DNA of 64,000 nucleotides from Rhodococcus globerulus NBRC 14531 (lineage in GTDB: Bacteria; Actinomycetota; Actinomycetes; Mycobacteriales; Mycobacteriaceae): assembly GCF_001894805.1 (NCBI RefSeq), contig NZ_BCWX01000010.1, positions 1 through 64,000 on the forward strand, read 5' to 3'. Shown here one piece after another: positions 17,251 through 26,500 of the stretch. The notes under the pieces were generated by a model. That model did not search any database and was not told the origin of the DNA. It was given only the letters and a program-made list of their open reading frames with translations. A program made the translations under genes and the position numbers. The first letter of the stretch is position 1. Each line of letters begins with the position of its first letter.

Positions 17251-17309
17251 GTGAAGTGACGGACTGTGATGCCGTGCTCGTCGATCCGGACGGTTCCGTC
17301 CTCGTACAT
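17241..17309 (-). pseudogene. 22-codon remnant-like ORF
   Basis: An ATG-initiated frame of 22 codons on the minus strand begins MYEDGTVRIDEHGITVRHF and then stops. This opening resembles the N-terminus of a family of small PH-like actinobacterial hypothetical proteins as I recall them, in which a much longer sequence follows. It overlaps the end of the hydrolase gene by 10 bases. It is either a truncated leftover or chance. Confidence 0.3.
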
Positions 17310-17313
17310 ACGC

Positions 17314-17733
17314 TCAGATGACCATGTGGCAGTAGATGCGGTCGCCACGGTGCACTGCCCCGGTTGCCAGTTCGGCAAGCGCGGCGAGAAATGGCACCGA
17401 TTCCTCGGAAGGCTCGACCGTCTCGTCGATTGCCCAAGCGCGAGCCGCTGCCATCACACCTTCGGCATCCAAACCGGCTAGTGCGTCCCGTAGTTCGTCG
17501 GCGACGGTCAGGATGTAAGCGTCACCGTCGTCGTTGACGGCAACCAGCGATCCTCGCCTGAGTCCGGCTGTGATCTCGTCATATGTCCTGCCGGTGAGCA
17601 CCGACTCGAGGCGGCTGAGCGAGACGATCGGGTCGACGCCCTTGGCTTGCACAGGGTCGATCGGCCCGTCGTCCAATGCGGTGGCTGCGGCGGCATCCGA
17701 GGGGGCTGCGAAGTAATCGGTGATGGCAGACAT
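17314..17733 (-). CDS. Hypothetical cytosolic protein
   Basis: The 139-aa acidic protein begins MSAITDYFAAPSDAAAATAL and contains GVDPIVSLSRLESVLTG. I recognise no named domain. The start at 17733 is chosen because upstream in-frame sequence (to 17922) has a different, Arg/Cys-rich composition. It has no signal peptide or membrane segment. It is the sort of small lineage-specific gene common in Rhodococcus and Nocardia. Confidence 0.65.
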   Translation of the reverse strand: MSAITDYFAAPSDAAAATALDDGPIDPVQAKGVDPIVSLSRLESVLTGRTYDEITAGLRRGSLVAVNDDGDAYILTVADELRDALAGLDAEGVMAAARAWAIDETVEPSEESVPFLAALAELATGAVHRGDRIYCHMVI

Positions 17734-17953
17734 ACACCGCATATTCTCACATCTGTCTGACCGCCGGTGGGCCTGGAAATTAGGAAACCGTCGGCACCTG
17801 ATGGTGTCGACGGCTTCGCAAGTGTCAGTGCCCGCCTTGCGCCTCTCGGCAAGTGGCCGCTCGAAGCGGCATTTCTGGGGTGGTACCCGGGGCAAAGAAC
17901 CGAACACCGACAGCCAGTACAACGACCGGGTCCTGGAAGTTATTCCGCAGCCG

Positions 17954-18172
17954 TCACCTGCGGGTATTGATCATCCGAAGCGCAAAACGGAACAAGACCG
18001 CAGCGCCAAGGCCGACAGCGAGGCCCGCAAGAACGTCGGTGAGAAGGACTCCGATACCAACACCGAGGACCGTCGCGGCCGCGACGGCAAGGGCGACATC
18101 AGCGCGAGGAGCGGCTATCGCGAGGTCCTTTCCCGAGAATCGAACGAGTGCCGGTCCAGCGGAGCATGCCAT
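17954..18172 (-). CDS. Small hydrophobic membrane protein, uncertain
   Basis: This 72-codon frame encodes a ~25-residue polar start and then a continuous Ala/Val/Leu/Gly-rich stretch able to form two membrane helices (VALAVAAATVLGVGIGVLL and LAGLAVGLGAAVLFRFAL), ending in a basic tail (INTRR). Hydrophobic continuity supports a real gene, but I see no good ribosome-binding site and recognise no family. It fills part of the otherwise empty interval 17734-18329. Confidence 0.4.
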   Translation of the reverse strand: MACSAGPALVRFSGKDLAIAAPRADVALAVAAATVLGVGIGVLLTDVLAGLAVGLGAAVLFRFALRMINTRR

Positions 18173-18329
18173 AAATCCGTTGTCTGTGGGTGTGACGCGG
18201 CGGGCGAGGCCGGCTCCGACTTCTCTGAGACAAACGCGAAGCGGGACGCAGTCAGAGTCACGTCGGCGTCATTTGCTGTTTCGGCAAGGAACGTTGCGCC
18301 GGCCGTGGAGATTGCTCATCCTGGAATGC

Positions 18330-19064
18330 ATGAGCCACGAACACCATGACCCCGAACACCATGACCCCGAACACCATGACCCCGAACACCATGACCACGC
18401 ACACCAGAACCACGACAACCACGCTGACGCGACCGAGAACCCGTATGCCAAGGCGGATGCCCAATTCTGGAACTCGCTGTACGAGGAACGCCCCGCCCGC
18501 TGGAGTGGAAACCCCAACCCGCAGTTGATCGCCGAGGCTTCCGACCTCGCGCCGGGTACCGCACTCGACGTCGGCTGCGGCGAGGGCGCCGACGCTCTGT
18601 GGTTGGCACGCCGCGGGTGGAAGGTCACGGGCACGGATATTTCGTCGGTGGCGCTCAGTCGCGCTAAGGCCCACGTCGAGGGCTCTGGCGTTGATATCGA
18701 GTGGCTGGAAGCAGACCTGACCAAGTGGGATCCGCAGGGCCGTTCGTTCGATCTGGTGTCCGCGCAGTTCTTCCACATGCTCGAACCCGCACGCGGGGAA
18801 CTGTTCCGAGTTCTCGGTGAACTGGTTGCACCGGGTGGCCATCTGCTGATTGTCGGCCATTCGCCCCACGAGTCGCCGACGGAGCACCATCGGGCAATGC
18901 TGCACACGCCGGACTACGTGGAGTCGCTGTTCACGGATGGGTGGAAGGTGTTGGTCTCGGAGTCGCGGGAGCGCGATCTTCCCGCGAACCCCGAGATGCA
19001 TCACACCACGGATACCGTTGTGCTGCTTCAGCGATTGAGTGCGAGTACCGACAGCAGCTCGTAA
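18330..19064 (+). CDS. SAM-dependent methyltransferase with a His-rich N-terminus
   Basis: The 244-aa protein has a class I methyltransferase domain with motif [16 protein letters not shown], an acidic motif after beta2 (GTDIS) and FDLVSAQFF. It is closest to the small TehB/UbiE-like group. The first ~35 residues consist of repeated EHHDP units plus further His/Asp and contain about 15 histidines, which suggests metal binding. ATG 18330 is the only sensible start: upstream in-frame codons look like noise. Its 3' end overlaps the convergent ureohydrolase gene by 37 bases. Substrate unknown; tellurite or another metalloid is one possibility. Confidence 0.82.
   Translation: MSHEHHDPEHHDPEHHDPEHHDHAHQNHDNHADATENPYAKADAQFWNSLYEERPARWSGNPNPQLIAEASDLAPGTALDVGCGEGADALWLARRGWKVTGTDISSVALSRAKAHVEGSGVDIEWLEADLTKWDPQGRSFDLVSAQFFHMLEPARGELFRVLGELVAPGGHLLIVGHSPHESPTEHHRAMLHTPDYVESLFTDGWKVLVSESRERDLPANPEMHHTTDTVVLLQRLSASTDSSS
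18339..18399 (+). repeat. 15-bp tandem repeat encoding EHHDP
   Basis: GAACACCATGACCCC is repeated in tandem (three full copies and a partial fourth), in frame within the start of the methyltransferase gene. Copy number may vary between strains. Confidence 0.85.
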
Positions 19065-19984
19065 GCGACGTGGGCCGCTGCGATACCGGTGATCTCGGCG
19101 TGGTCGTATGCCGGCGCGACCTCGACGATGTCGGCGCCGACCACGTTGAGGCCCACCAAACCTCGCAGTGTGTTCAGCAATTCGCGCGACGTCATGCCGC
19201 CCGCTTCGGGTGTTCCGGTACCCGGAGCGTGGGCGGGATCGAGTACGTCGATGTCGACGGAGACATACACCGGGCCACCGTCGAGGCGTTTACGCATGCG
19301 CTCGACGATGCTGGCGACGCCGTCGACCTCGTAATCGTCGCTGCGAATCACCTGGAAGCCGAGCACTCGGTCGTCCTCGAGGTCCTTCTCGCTGTAGAGC
19401 GGTCCGCGGATGCCGATGTGCTGTGAGCGCTCCATATCGATGAGGCCCTCTTCGCTGGCGCGGCGGAAAGGTGTTCCGTGCGTGAAGGGTTGGCCGAAAT
19501 AGGTGTCCCACGTATCGAGGTGGGCATCGAAGTGCAGCACGGCGATGGGTCCGTGATCGCGTGCGAGTGATCGCAGGATCGGCAGCGCGATGGTGTGGTC
19601 GCCACCGAGCGTGAGCACCGAGGAGCCGTCGGCGCGCAGGTCGGTGACCGCGGATTGAATCGTCGTCAACGCTTCTTGGATGTCGAAGGGATTGACGCCG
19701 ATGTCGCCGAAGTCGGCAACCTGCTGGTTGGCGAAGGGGGAGACCTTCAAAGCCGGGTTGTACGGACGCAGCAACTTCGACGCGGCGCGGATGTGACCAG
19801 GGCCGAAGCGCGCGCCGGGACGGTAGCTGACCCCTGAGTCGAAGGGGATTCCCAGGATGGTCACGTCGGCGCGCGAAACCTCGTCCAGACGCGGCAGGCG
19901 CGCAAAGGTGGTCGGTTCGGCGTATCGGGGGACTCGAGTCGCGTCGACTGGTCCGATGAATGATCCGGCGTCGTTGGTGGCCAT
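19028..19984 (-). CDS. Ureohydrolase (agmatinase/guanidinobutyrase family)
   Basis: The 318-aa protein carries all the binuclear manganese motifs of the arginase/agmatinase family: [20 protein letters not shown] and [19 protein letters not shown]. These enzymes cleave a guanidino compound to urea and an amine. With an amino-acid oxygenase-like and an amidase gene nearby and gabT/gabD beyond, 4-guanidinobutyrate is the most economical substrate, giving GABA; agmatine is the alternative. ATG 19984 is chosen because the longer frame upstream crosses the regulatory region. A conserved 25-bp element lies ~75 bases upstream, with its TTGACA directed toward this gene. Confidence 0.9.
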   Translation of the reverse strand: MATNDAGSFIGPVDATRVPRYAEPTTFARLPRLDEVSRADVTILGIPFDSGVSYRPGARFGPGHIRAASKLLRPYNPALKVSPFANQQVADFGDIGVNPFDIQEALTTIQSAVTDLRADGSSVLTLGGDHTIALPILRSLARDHGPIAVLHFDAHLDTWDTYFGQPFTHGTPFRRASEEGLIDMERSQHIGIRGPLYSEKDLEDDRVLGFQVIRSDDYEVDGVASIVERMRKRLDGGPVYVSVDIDVLDPAHAPGTGTPEAGGMTSRELLNTLRGLVGLNVVGADIVEVAPAYDHAEITGIAAAHVAYELLSVLALNR

Positions 19985-20059
19985 GTGTGGGGTCCCTGCT
20001 TGTGAACGGCACATCGGTGATGTAGCTCTCTGTGCAAGTATGGTTTCTTCAAGAAGCCT

Positions 20060-20084
20060 ATTTGTCAACTCTTGTTTCCTATAA
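20060..20084 (-). promoter_or_regulatory. Copy 1 of a 25-bp operator-like element
   Basis: Read on the minus strand it contains TAGGAAACNNNAGTTGACA. The same core occurs on the plus strand at 20761-20785, with 20 of 25 positions identical overall. It lies between the divergent ureohydrolase and XRE-cupin regulator genes, and the TTGACA part is oriented as a -35 element for the ureohydrolase gene. Confidence 0.7.
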
Positions 20085-20113
20085 GGGACAGATTGTGTTG
20101 AAGGAGTTACCGC

Positions 20114-20746
20114 GTGGTGAAGATGAAGGACAGTTCGGAGCCTGGTGGGCCGCAGATCGGGGCCAGGCTCAAGGCTGCCCGTCAGTCGAAGCGGTTGACC
20201 CTCGACGACCTGGCCGCTTCGTGCGGAGTGACCAAGGGATATCTGTCGAAACTCGAGCGCGATCACGTCAACGCGTCGGTGGCGACCCTGATCAAGGTGT
20301 GCGCTGCACTGGAGATCCCGGTCGGCTCGCTGTTCGAGAACGCGACAGCAGGCGAGGTGGTGCGCGCCGACGCTAGGCCACAGATCAGCTTTGGCGGCGA
20401 AAAGATGGCGGAATTCCTGCTCACGCCGTCGAATGAGCGTCGCATCCAGGTGCTGATGAGCGAAATCGAACCCGGTGGGGGAAGTGGGCGGGAGTACTAC
20501 AGTCTGCCGGCCGATGTGAACTTCGTTCACGTCCTCGAAGGTGGTTTGCGGGTGTCTTTCGAGGGTGGGAGAACCGACCCGGAAAGTGAGTCCGTCGACG
20601 CGGAGGACGTGGTCCTCCAAGTGGGGGATTCGTTCACCTTTGCTCCGCGTCACAACCACAGTTTCTCGGCTGAGGGCGCCGTGCAGGCCAAGGTTCTGTG
20701 GGTGTTGAATCCGGCTTTGCCGGAGGGTCCACGCGTTCCCACCTGA
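20114..20746 (+). CDS. XRE-family regulator with C-terminal cupin (PuuR-like)
   Basis: The 210-aa protein has a lambda-repressor-like helix-turn-helix (about residues 15-70, [20 protein letters not shown]) and a cupin sensor domain (about 110-200, including [18 protein letters not shown] and [15 protein letters not shown]). This architecture is typical of regulators of amino-acid and polyamine catabolism such as PuuR. GTG 20114 follows AAGGAG (20101-20106) at 7 bases. It sits between the ureohydrolase and the amidase/oxidase pair, and both flanks carry copies of the same 25-bp element, so it is the likely local repressor or sensor. Confidence 0.87.
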   Translation: MVKMKDSSEPGGPQIGARLKAARQSKRLTLDDLAASCGVTKGYLSKLERDHVNASVATLIKVCAALEIPVGSLFENATAGEVVRADARPQISFGGEKMAEFLLTPSNERRIQVLMSEIEPGGGSGREYYSLPADVNFVHVLEGGLRVSFEGGRTDPESESVDAEDVVLQVGDSFTFAPRHNHSFSAEGAVQAKVLWVLNPALPEGPRVPT

Positions 20747-20760
20747 TTTCCCAGGTTGAA

Positions 20761-20785
20761 TTTTAGGAAACTCTAGTTGACAGAT
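20761..20785 (+). promoter_or_regulatory. Copy 2 of the 25-bp operator-like element
   Basis: The core TAGGAAACNNNAGTTGACA lies on the plus strand 75 bases before the amidase ATG. TTGACA (20777-20782) is oriented toward the amidase gene, just as copy 1 is oriented toward the ureohydrolase gene. Confidence 0.7.
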
Positions 20786-20859
20786 TGGGCGTTGCCGATC
20801 ACCCTTTGTAGTCGTCCCCGTCGCATACTGACGTCACGGAACTTCTCGAGGAGCGCACG

Positions 20860-21696
20860 ATGAAGGTCGATTCCCTCCGCGTCGGACTGTTTCAAGGCCC
20901 GCTCACGTCGAAAGATGCCATTGCGTCGGTGGAGTGCAATGTAGAAGCGATCGGGGCCGCAGCACGCACAGCGGCGGCGTCGGGGGCATCCATCCTGGTG
21001 ACGCCGGAGATGTCCGCAACGGGATACAACATCGGTGGACTGGTCGGAACGCGCGCGGAACCGGCGGACGGACCGATCTTCGACGCGATTGCGGCGGTCG
21101 CGGTCAGCACCGGAATCACCATTGTCTACGGCTATCCTGAACTCTCCGGCAGCGATGTCTACAACAGCGTGCAGGTAGTAGGGCGCAACGGCCTATCGCT
21201 TGCCAACTACCGCAAGACGCATCTCTTCGGCGCGCTCGATCGTGAGAATTTTGTGCCAGGTGACACTTTGGTTATCGGATTCGATCTCGACGGAATCCGG
21301 TGTGGTCTGTTGATCTGTTACGACGTCGAATTCCCCGAAGCTGTTCGTGCCCATGCTGATGCCGGAACCCAGTGGTTGATCGTGCCCACCGGACTGATGG
21401 CTCCGTACGAACACATCGCACAGCAAGTTGTTCCGGCTCGTGCCTACGAGAGCCAGATGTTTGTGACCTACGTCAATCGCTGTGGTTCGGAGTCCGAACT
21501 CACCTATTGCGGGTTGTCGTGTGCGATCGATCCGACCGGTAGGGAACTGGCCCGAGCGGGTGCCGCGCAGGAACTGATTCTTACCGATATCTCCGCCGCG
21601 GTTGTCACTCGATCACGTTCGCTCAATACACATCTCGATGATCGTCGACTCGATCTGTATCCCGACTATCGCTCCCAGCGAGAGGGCCGCCGATGA
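20860..21696 (+). CDS. Nitrilase-superfamily amidase (carbon-nitrogen hydrolase)
   Basis: The 278-aa protein has the nitrilase-fold triad: Glu50 (TPEMSATGYN), Lys119 (YRKTHLFG) and Cys153 (GLLICYDVEFPE). Relatives include 5-aminovaleramidase (DavA), N-carbamoylputrescine amidase and similar aliphatic amidases. It overlaps the flavoprotein gene by ATGA, so the two are translationally coupled. That matches the pairing in which an amino-acid 2-monooxygenase makes an amide and this enzyme hydrolyses it to the acid and ammonia. Likely substrate: 4-guanidinobutyramide or 5-aminovaleramide. It is preceded by copy 2 of the shared element. Confidence 0.88.
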   Translation: MKVDSLRVGLFQGPLTSKDAIASVECNVEAIGAAARTAAASGASILVTPEMSATGYNIGGLVGTRAEPADGPIFDAIAAVAVSTGITIVYGYPELSGSDVYNSVQVVGRNGLSLANYRKTHLFGALDRENFVPGDTLVIGFDLDGIRCGLLICYDVEFPEAVRAHADAGTQWLIVPTGLMAPYEHIAQQVVPARAYESQMFVTYVNRCGSESELTYCGLSCAIDPTGRELARAGAAQELILTDISAAVVTRSRSLNTHLDDRRLDLYPDYRSQREGRR

Positions 21697-23381
21697 CCGT
21701 TCCCGTAGCTCCGGACAGTTCCTCCGAGCCGGGGCCGTTGCCTCCGCTGACGATGTTCGGCCCCGACTTCCCCTTTGCCTACGACGATTACGTTGCCGAC
21801 CCGGCTGGGTTGGGATCGGTGCCCGACGTCGCGTTCGGTACCGAAATCGCGGTGATCGGCGGCGGGCTTGCCGGCATGATCGCGGCGTACGAGCTGCTCA
21901 GAATCGGACTCAAACCGGTTGTCTACGAGGCAGATCAGATTGGCGGCCGAATGCGCTCGGTCGAATTCGACGGCTACCCGGGCGTAGTCGCGGAGATGGG
22001 TGCGATGCGATTCCCGCCGTCGTCGACAACGCTCTTCCATTACCTCGACGAGATGGCGCTAGAGACCCAGGAGTTCGCCAACCCGCTGGCGGAGGTGACC
22101 CCGAGTACCGTCATCGACCTCAAGGGCGAAAGCCACTATGCGCACACACTCGAGGATTTGCCGCCGATCTTCACCGAGGTCGCACAGGCGTGGGCACGCA
22201 CTCTGGAAGACTACGCCGATTTGATTCCCATGCAGCAGGCAATTCGGGACCGCGATACCGCTGAGATCAAGCGGATCTGGAACGAGTTGGTGGTGCGATA
22301 CGACGACCAGACGTTCTACGGATTCCTTGCCGCATCGAAGCACTTCAAGTCTTTCCACATGCGGGAAGTGTTCGGGCAGGTCGGATTTGGTACAGGCGGC
22401 TGGGATACGGATTATCCCAATTCGATCCTCGAGATCCTTCGCGTGGTCATCACAGCAGCCGATGACGATCACCGTGGCATCGTCGGTGGATCGCAGCAGT
22501 TGCCGTTACGGCTGTGGGACCGAACCCCCGCGCAGATGAAGCACTGGCCGGCAGGCACAACCGTGTCTTCGCTCAATGGCGGGAAAACCCGGCCGCGCGT
22601 CACTGAACTGCGACGCACCGAACCGTGTCGGTTTACGGTTGTCGATGCCGAGGGTTTCATCAGAACATATGCGAGTGCCATTGTGACTGTGCAGAGCTGG
22701 ATGCTTCTCAACAACATTCGCTGCGCCGACGATCTGTTCCCGATCGATCATTGGACTGCGATCGAGCGAACCCATTACATGGGCTCGACCAAGGTATTTG
22801 TTCTTGTCGATCGTCCGTTCTGGAAAGACAAGGATCCCGAGACCGGTCGCGATTCGGTGTCTATGACACTGACCGACCGCATGAGTCGCGGCACGTACCT
22901 CCTCGATCAAGGGGAAGGGAAACCCGGCCTGATCTGTCTGTCGTACACGTGGTCGGATGATTCGTTGAAGTTGTTGGCGCTGAACGCTACCGAGCGCATG
23001 GAGATCATGTTGCGCTCCTTGGAAGAGATCTACCCAGGCGTCGATTTCCGTAGTCACATCATCTCGAGTCCGGTCACGCTGTCCTGGGAAACCGAACGCG
23101 ACTTCATGGGTGCCTTCAAGGCAAATCTGCCCGGGCATTACCGGTACCAGGAGCGGCTGTTCTCGCACTTCGTGCAAAGTGACCTGGAACCGCGTCATCG
23201 CGGAATCTTCCTCGCGGGCGATGACATCTCCTGGACGGCGGGCTGGGCCGAGGGAGCGATCCAGACGGCGATCAACGCAGTGTGGGGCGTCGTCCACCAT
23301 CTGGGCGGTTCTACGCCGTCCGGGAATCCTGGTCCTGGGGACGTCTTTGCGGATCTGGCGCCGATCCGGCTGGGTGACTGA
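21693..23381 (+). CDS. FAD-dependent L-amino-acid oxidase/2-monooxygenase-like protein
   Basis: The 562-aa protein has a dinucleotide-binding motif at about residues 50-75 (IAVIGGGLAGMIAAYELL), the GGRMRS motif, and EMGAMRFPPSS, which is shared by L-amino-acid oxidases and tryptophan/lysine 2-monooxygenases. The C-terminal FAD contact region contains FLAGDDISWTAGWAEGAIQT. Length matches lysine 2-monooxygenase (DavB, ~560 aa). A monooxygenase would decarboxylate the amino acid to an amide, and the overlapping amidase gene supports that reading over simple oxidative deamination. Arginine is favoured over lysine because a ureohydrolase gene shares the regulatory element. This substrate choice is inference. 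Confidence 0.85.
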   Translation: MTVPVAPDSSSEPGPLPPLTMFGPDFPFAYDDYVADPAGLGSVPDVAFGTEIAVIGGGLAGMIAAYELLRIGLKPVVYEADQIGGRMRSVEFDGYPGVVAEMGAMRFPPSSTTLFHYLDEMALETQEFANPLAEVTPSTVIDLKGESHYAHTLEDLPPIFTEVAQAWARTLEDYADLIPMQQAIRDRDTAEIKRIWNELVVRYDDQTFYGFLAASKHFKSFHMREVFGQVGFGTGGWDTDYPNSILEILRVVITAADDDHRGIVGGSQQLPLRLWDRTPAQMKHWPAGTTVSSLNGGKTRPRVTELRRTEPCRFTVVDAEGFIRTYASAIVTVQSWMLLNNIRCADDLFPIDHWTAIERTHYMGSTKVFVLVDRPFWKDKDPETGRDSVSMTLTDRMSRGTYLLDQGEGKPGLICLSYTWSDDSLKLLALNATERMEIMLRSLEEIYPGVDFRSHIISSPVTLSWETERDFMGAFKANLPGHYRYQERLFSHFVQSDLEPRHRGIFLAGDDISWTAGWAEGAIQTAINAVWGVVHHLGGSTPSGNPGPGDVFADLAPIRLGD

Positions 23382-23469
23382 CCCGAGATTTGCAACTGCC
23401 GGATTGTCGTGTCCGGGGAGGGTTTGTACTCCTATCGGGCACGAACTTTATTCGGTGATGCACGTAACA

Positions 23470-23504
23470 CTGGAAAGTGTTCGGATCCAATACTTTCCAG
23501 GAGG
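23470..23504 (+). promoter_or_regulatory. Inverted repeat overlapping the glutamate dehydrogenase ribosome-binding site
   Basis: CTGGAAAGT (23470-23478) and ACTTTCCAG (23492-23500) form a perfect 9-bp inverted repeat with a 13-base spacer. The right arm runs into the AGGAGG ribosome-binding site (23499-23504). It could be an mRNA hairpin limiting translation or an operator. Confidence 0.55.
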
Positions 23505-23511
23505 GTGTTCA

Positions 23512-26500
23512 ATGGCGAGCACATCAACGGCAACCAAGTCAGAATTCGCGGACTCAGCGGATCCAGCGTTGGGACTGGTTGCCGAGTTGGCAGCAGCAGG
23601 GCAACGACTGGTATTTCGTCAGGGCGACGAACTGACCGGCGTGGTTCTGTGGCCGTCCGGAGAGCCCTCCCTCTCCGATCTGTGCGAGAACTTCGAATCC
23701 CTCGGACTTCGAGTGTCGACGCACCGCCCGCTTCCGACAGTTCTCGGATCGGCGCATCATTTCACCTTCGAGCCCTGCGCCTTCGACGGCGGTGCACTCG
23801 AGAAGATGGCCTCGGCTTTCGAAGCTGTTGTTGCCGGTAGGACCCGGATGGACAACTTCTCCAGCCTGATCGGCCGAGCCGACATCACGTGGCGTGACGC
23901 AGAGTTGCTGCGCGCGGCGTGCCGGTTCCTCGCGCAGGCACGCATCGGGCTGTCCGAAGGCTACATCGTGGGAGTATTGCAAGCGAAGCCCCTATTCGTT
24001 CGGGCGGCACTCGGACTGTTCACTGCGCGATTCGACCCGGCAGTGCCGAAGCGCAGTGTGGCGGTTGCCGCCGCGATCACCTTGATCGACGAGTTGGTCG
24101 ACAGCGCAGACACTCTCGACGAAGATCGGGTTCTTCGCGGTGTTCGCTCGTTTCTCCAGGCAACATTGCGGACCAACTGGTACCTGCGCGACGGCGCCGG
24201 CAATCCGTTGTCGTATGCGTCGTTCAAGATCGACTCCCAGGTTCTGTCGACGCCGCAGAAAACCGTTCCGTTCCGCGAGATCTACGTCAGCGCACCCAAC
24301 GTCGAGGGCGTTCACCTGCGTAGCTCGTCGGTGGCCCGTGGCGGCCTGCGATGGTCCGATCGCTTCGAGGACTTCCGCACCGAGGCCTTGAGCCTCATGA
24401 AAACCCAGAGTGTCAAGAACTCGCCCATCGTTCCGACCGGAGCCAAGGGCGCTTTTGTCGTGCGCGGAACATCCACGCCCACACCGGACCAGGTGCAGGA
24501 GTCGTACAGCACGTTCATTCGCGGACTGCTCGACGTGGTGGACAACATCGTCGACGGCTCGCCGGTACATCCGGCCGAAGTGATCGCCTACGACGGTGAA
24601 GACTCGTATCTTGTCGTGGCAGCGGACAAGGGAACCGCCCGGTTCTCCGACGTGGCGAACGGCATTGCGATCGAGCGTGGTTTCTGGCTGGGCGACGCCT
24701 TTGCGTCGGGTGGTTCGGCCGGCTACGACCACAAGGCCATGGGCATCACCGCCCGCGGCGCGTGGGTGGCTGTGCGACGCCATTTTGCCGAACGTGGTGT
24801 GGACGTCGACACTGATCCTTTCACCGTCGCGGGGATCGGCGACATGTCCGGCGACGTGTTCGGCAACGGAATGTTGCTCTCGCACAAGATTCGTCTGGTT
24901 GCGGCGTTCGACCACCGCCACATCTTCATCGACCCGAACCCGGACCTGGAGGCCACGTTCAGTGAACGCGCCCGCCTCTTCACCGTGCCGCGCTCGTCCT
25001 GGGACGACTTCGATCGCACCGTGATATCGAGCGGCGGCGGCGTGTGGCCGCGCAGCGCAAAGTCCATCAGTCTTCCGCGCGAGGCCCGCGACGCACTCGG
25101 AATCACCGAGGAGAAGCTCACCCCGCAGGAATTGATCCGAGCGATCCTGTGTGCGCCGGTCGACCTGTTGTGGAACGGGGGCGTTGGCACCTATGTGAAG
25201 GCGTCGGGCGAGAGCAACGTCGACGCGGCCGATCCGTCCAACGACGGTGTTCGTGTGAGTGCGGACGAATTGCGTGCCGGCGTGGTGGGGGAGGGCGGCA
25301 ATCTCGGTTTCACACAGCGCGCGCGGATCGAATACTCTGCCGGCGGTGGACGAATCAACGCCGACTTCATCGACAATGCGGCCGGTGTTGCGACGTCGGA
25401 CCGAGAGGTCAACATCAAGATCGCTCTTGCGGGGTTGGATTCCGGCTCACGAAATGCGCTTCTGGCGTCGGCCCAGGACGAGGTAGCCGCGTCGGTACTG
25501 AAGGCCAGCGAGGACCAAACCCTTGCCATCAGCCTGGCCGAGCATCGAGCGCCGGCACTTCTCGACCAGCATGAGCGGCTGATCGAGAATCTGATTGCGG
25601 CGGGCGCCATGAAACGCGTCGAAGAATCGCTGCCGGATGCCAAGTCGCTTGCCGTGCGGGCCCGGGCAGGTCAGGGGCTTCTTCGCCCCGAACTTGCTGT
25701 GCTGGTTGCTCAGTCGAAGAATGTGCTGACTGCCGAGTTGGGTGCTTCCGAGGCCCCTGACAACAAGATCTTTGCCGACCGGCTGACGCAGTACTTCCCG
25801 CCGTCGGTGGTCGAGGCAGCGCCAGAGGCTGTGCAGGCGCACCGGCTCGGACGCGACATCATCATCACTTCGGTGGTCGACGAACTGGTCAACCGCGTAG
25901 GGCCGGGTGTGCTGTTCCGGCTGGAAGAGCACTTGGGTGTGCGCAGTCCGGAAGCGTCGTTGGCGTATGCGGTGGTCAGTGAGGTGCTCGGCACCGAGGG
26001 TCTGCGCCGCGACATTCTGAACTCCGATCTTGATGCTGCCGAACAACTTCAGGCACTTGATCGACTGCAACAGTTGCTCGAGTCCGAAATGAGCTGGGTG
26101 CTGCGACGGCCAGGAGCGGCCGGACGGTTTGCGGTGAACCCGCGGGCAGACATCGATCGATGGTCGGGGCCGGTGCGCGAACTCACGGCGGGGCTGAACT
26201 CGAGCGAACGTATCGAGGTGTCCTTCGGAGCTCTGGCGTTGGCCGACCTTGCACTGCAGGAGAATACGTCGGTCCAGGCGGCTGCGACCGTCTACCGTGA
26301 GCTCGCTGCAGAGCTTGATCTGGGTGACGTACTCGGCGGCGTCGACGTTGCCGTCGGAGCTTCACACTGGGAGGTCATGGGCAGCGCTGCCGTTCATGCT
26401 CGATTGACGACGCGATTTGCGGATCTGGTATCAGGTGCTCTCGACGACGATCGCGACGGTGTGGTGCAGCGGTGGTCGAGCGCCAATCTCGATGCTGTGC

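Noticed and set aside
20062..20085. TTGTCA and TATAAG considered as the promoter of the XRE-cupin gene
   Set aside because: Spacing is only 12 bases, too short for a sigma-70-type promoter. The element makes better sense as an operator read on the other strand.
19985..20659. Upstream extension of the ureohydrolase gene (543-aa frame)
   Set aside because: It would run through the divergent promoter, the operator element and the whole XRE-cupin gene. The family length (~320 aa) fits ATG 19984.
23110..23511. Upstream extension of the glutamate dehydrogenase gene
   Set aside because: It overlaps the end of the flavoprotein gene in another frame and lacks family similarity; AGGAGG marks the start at 23512.
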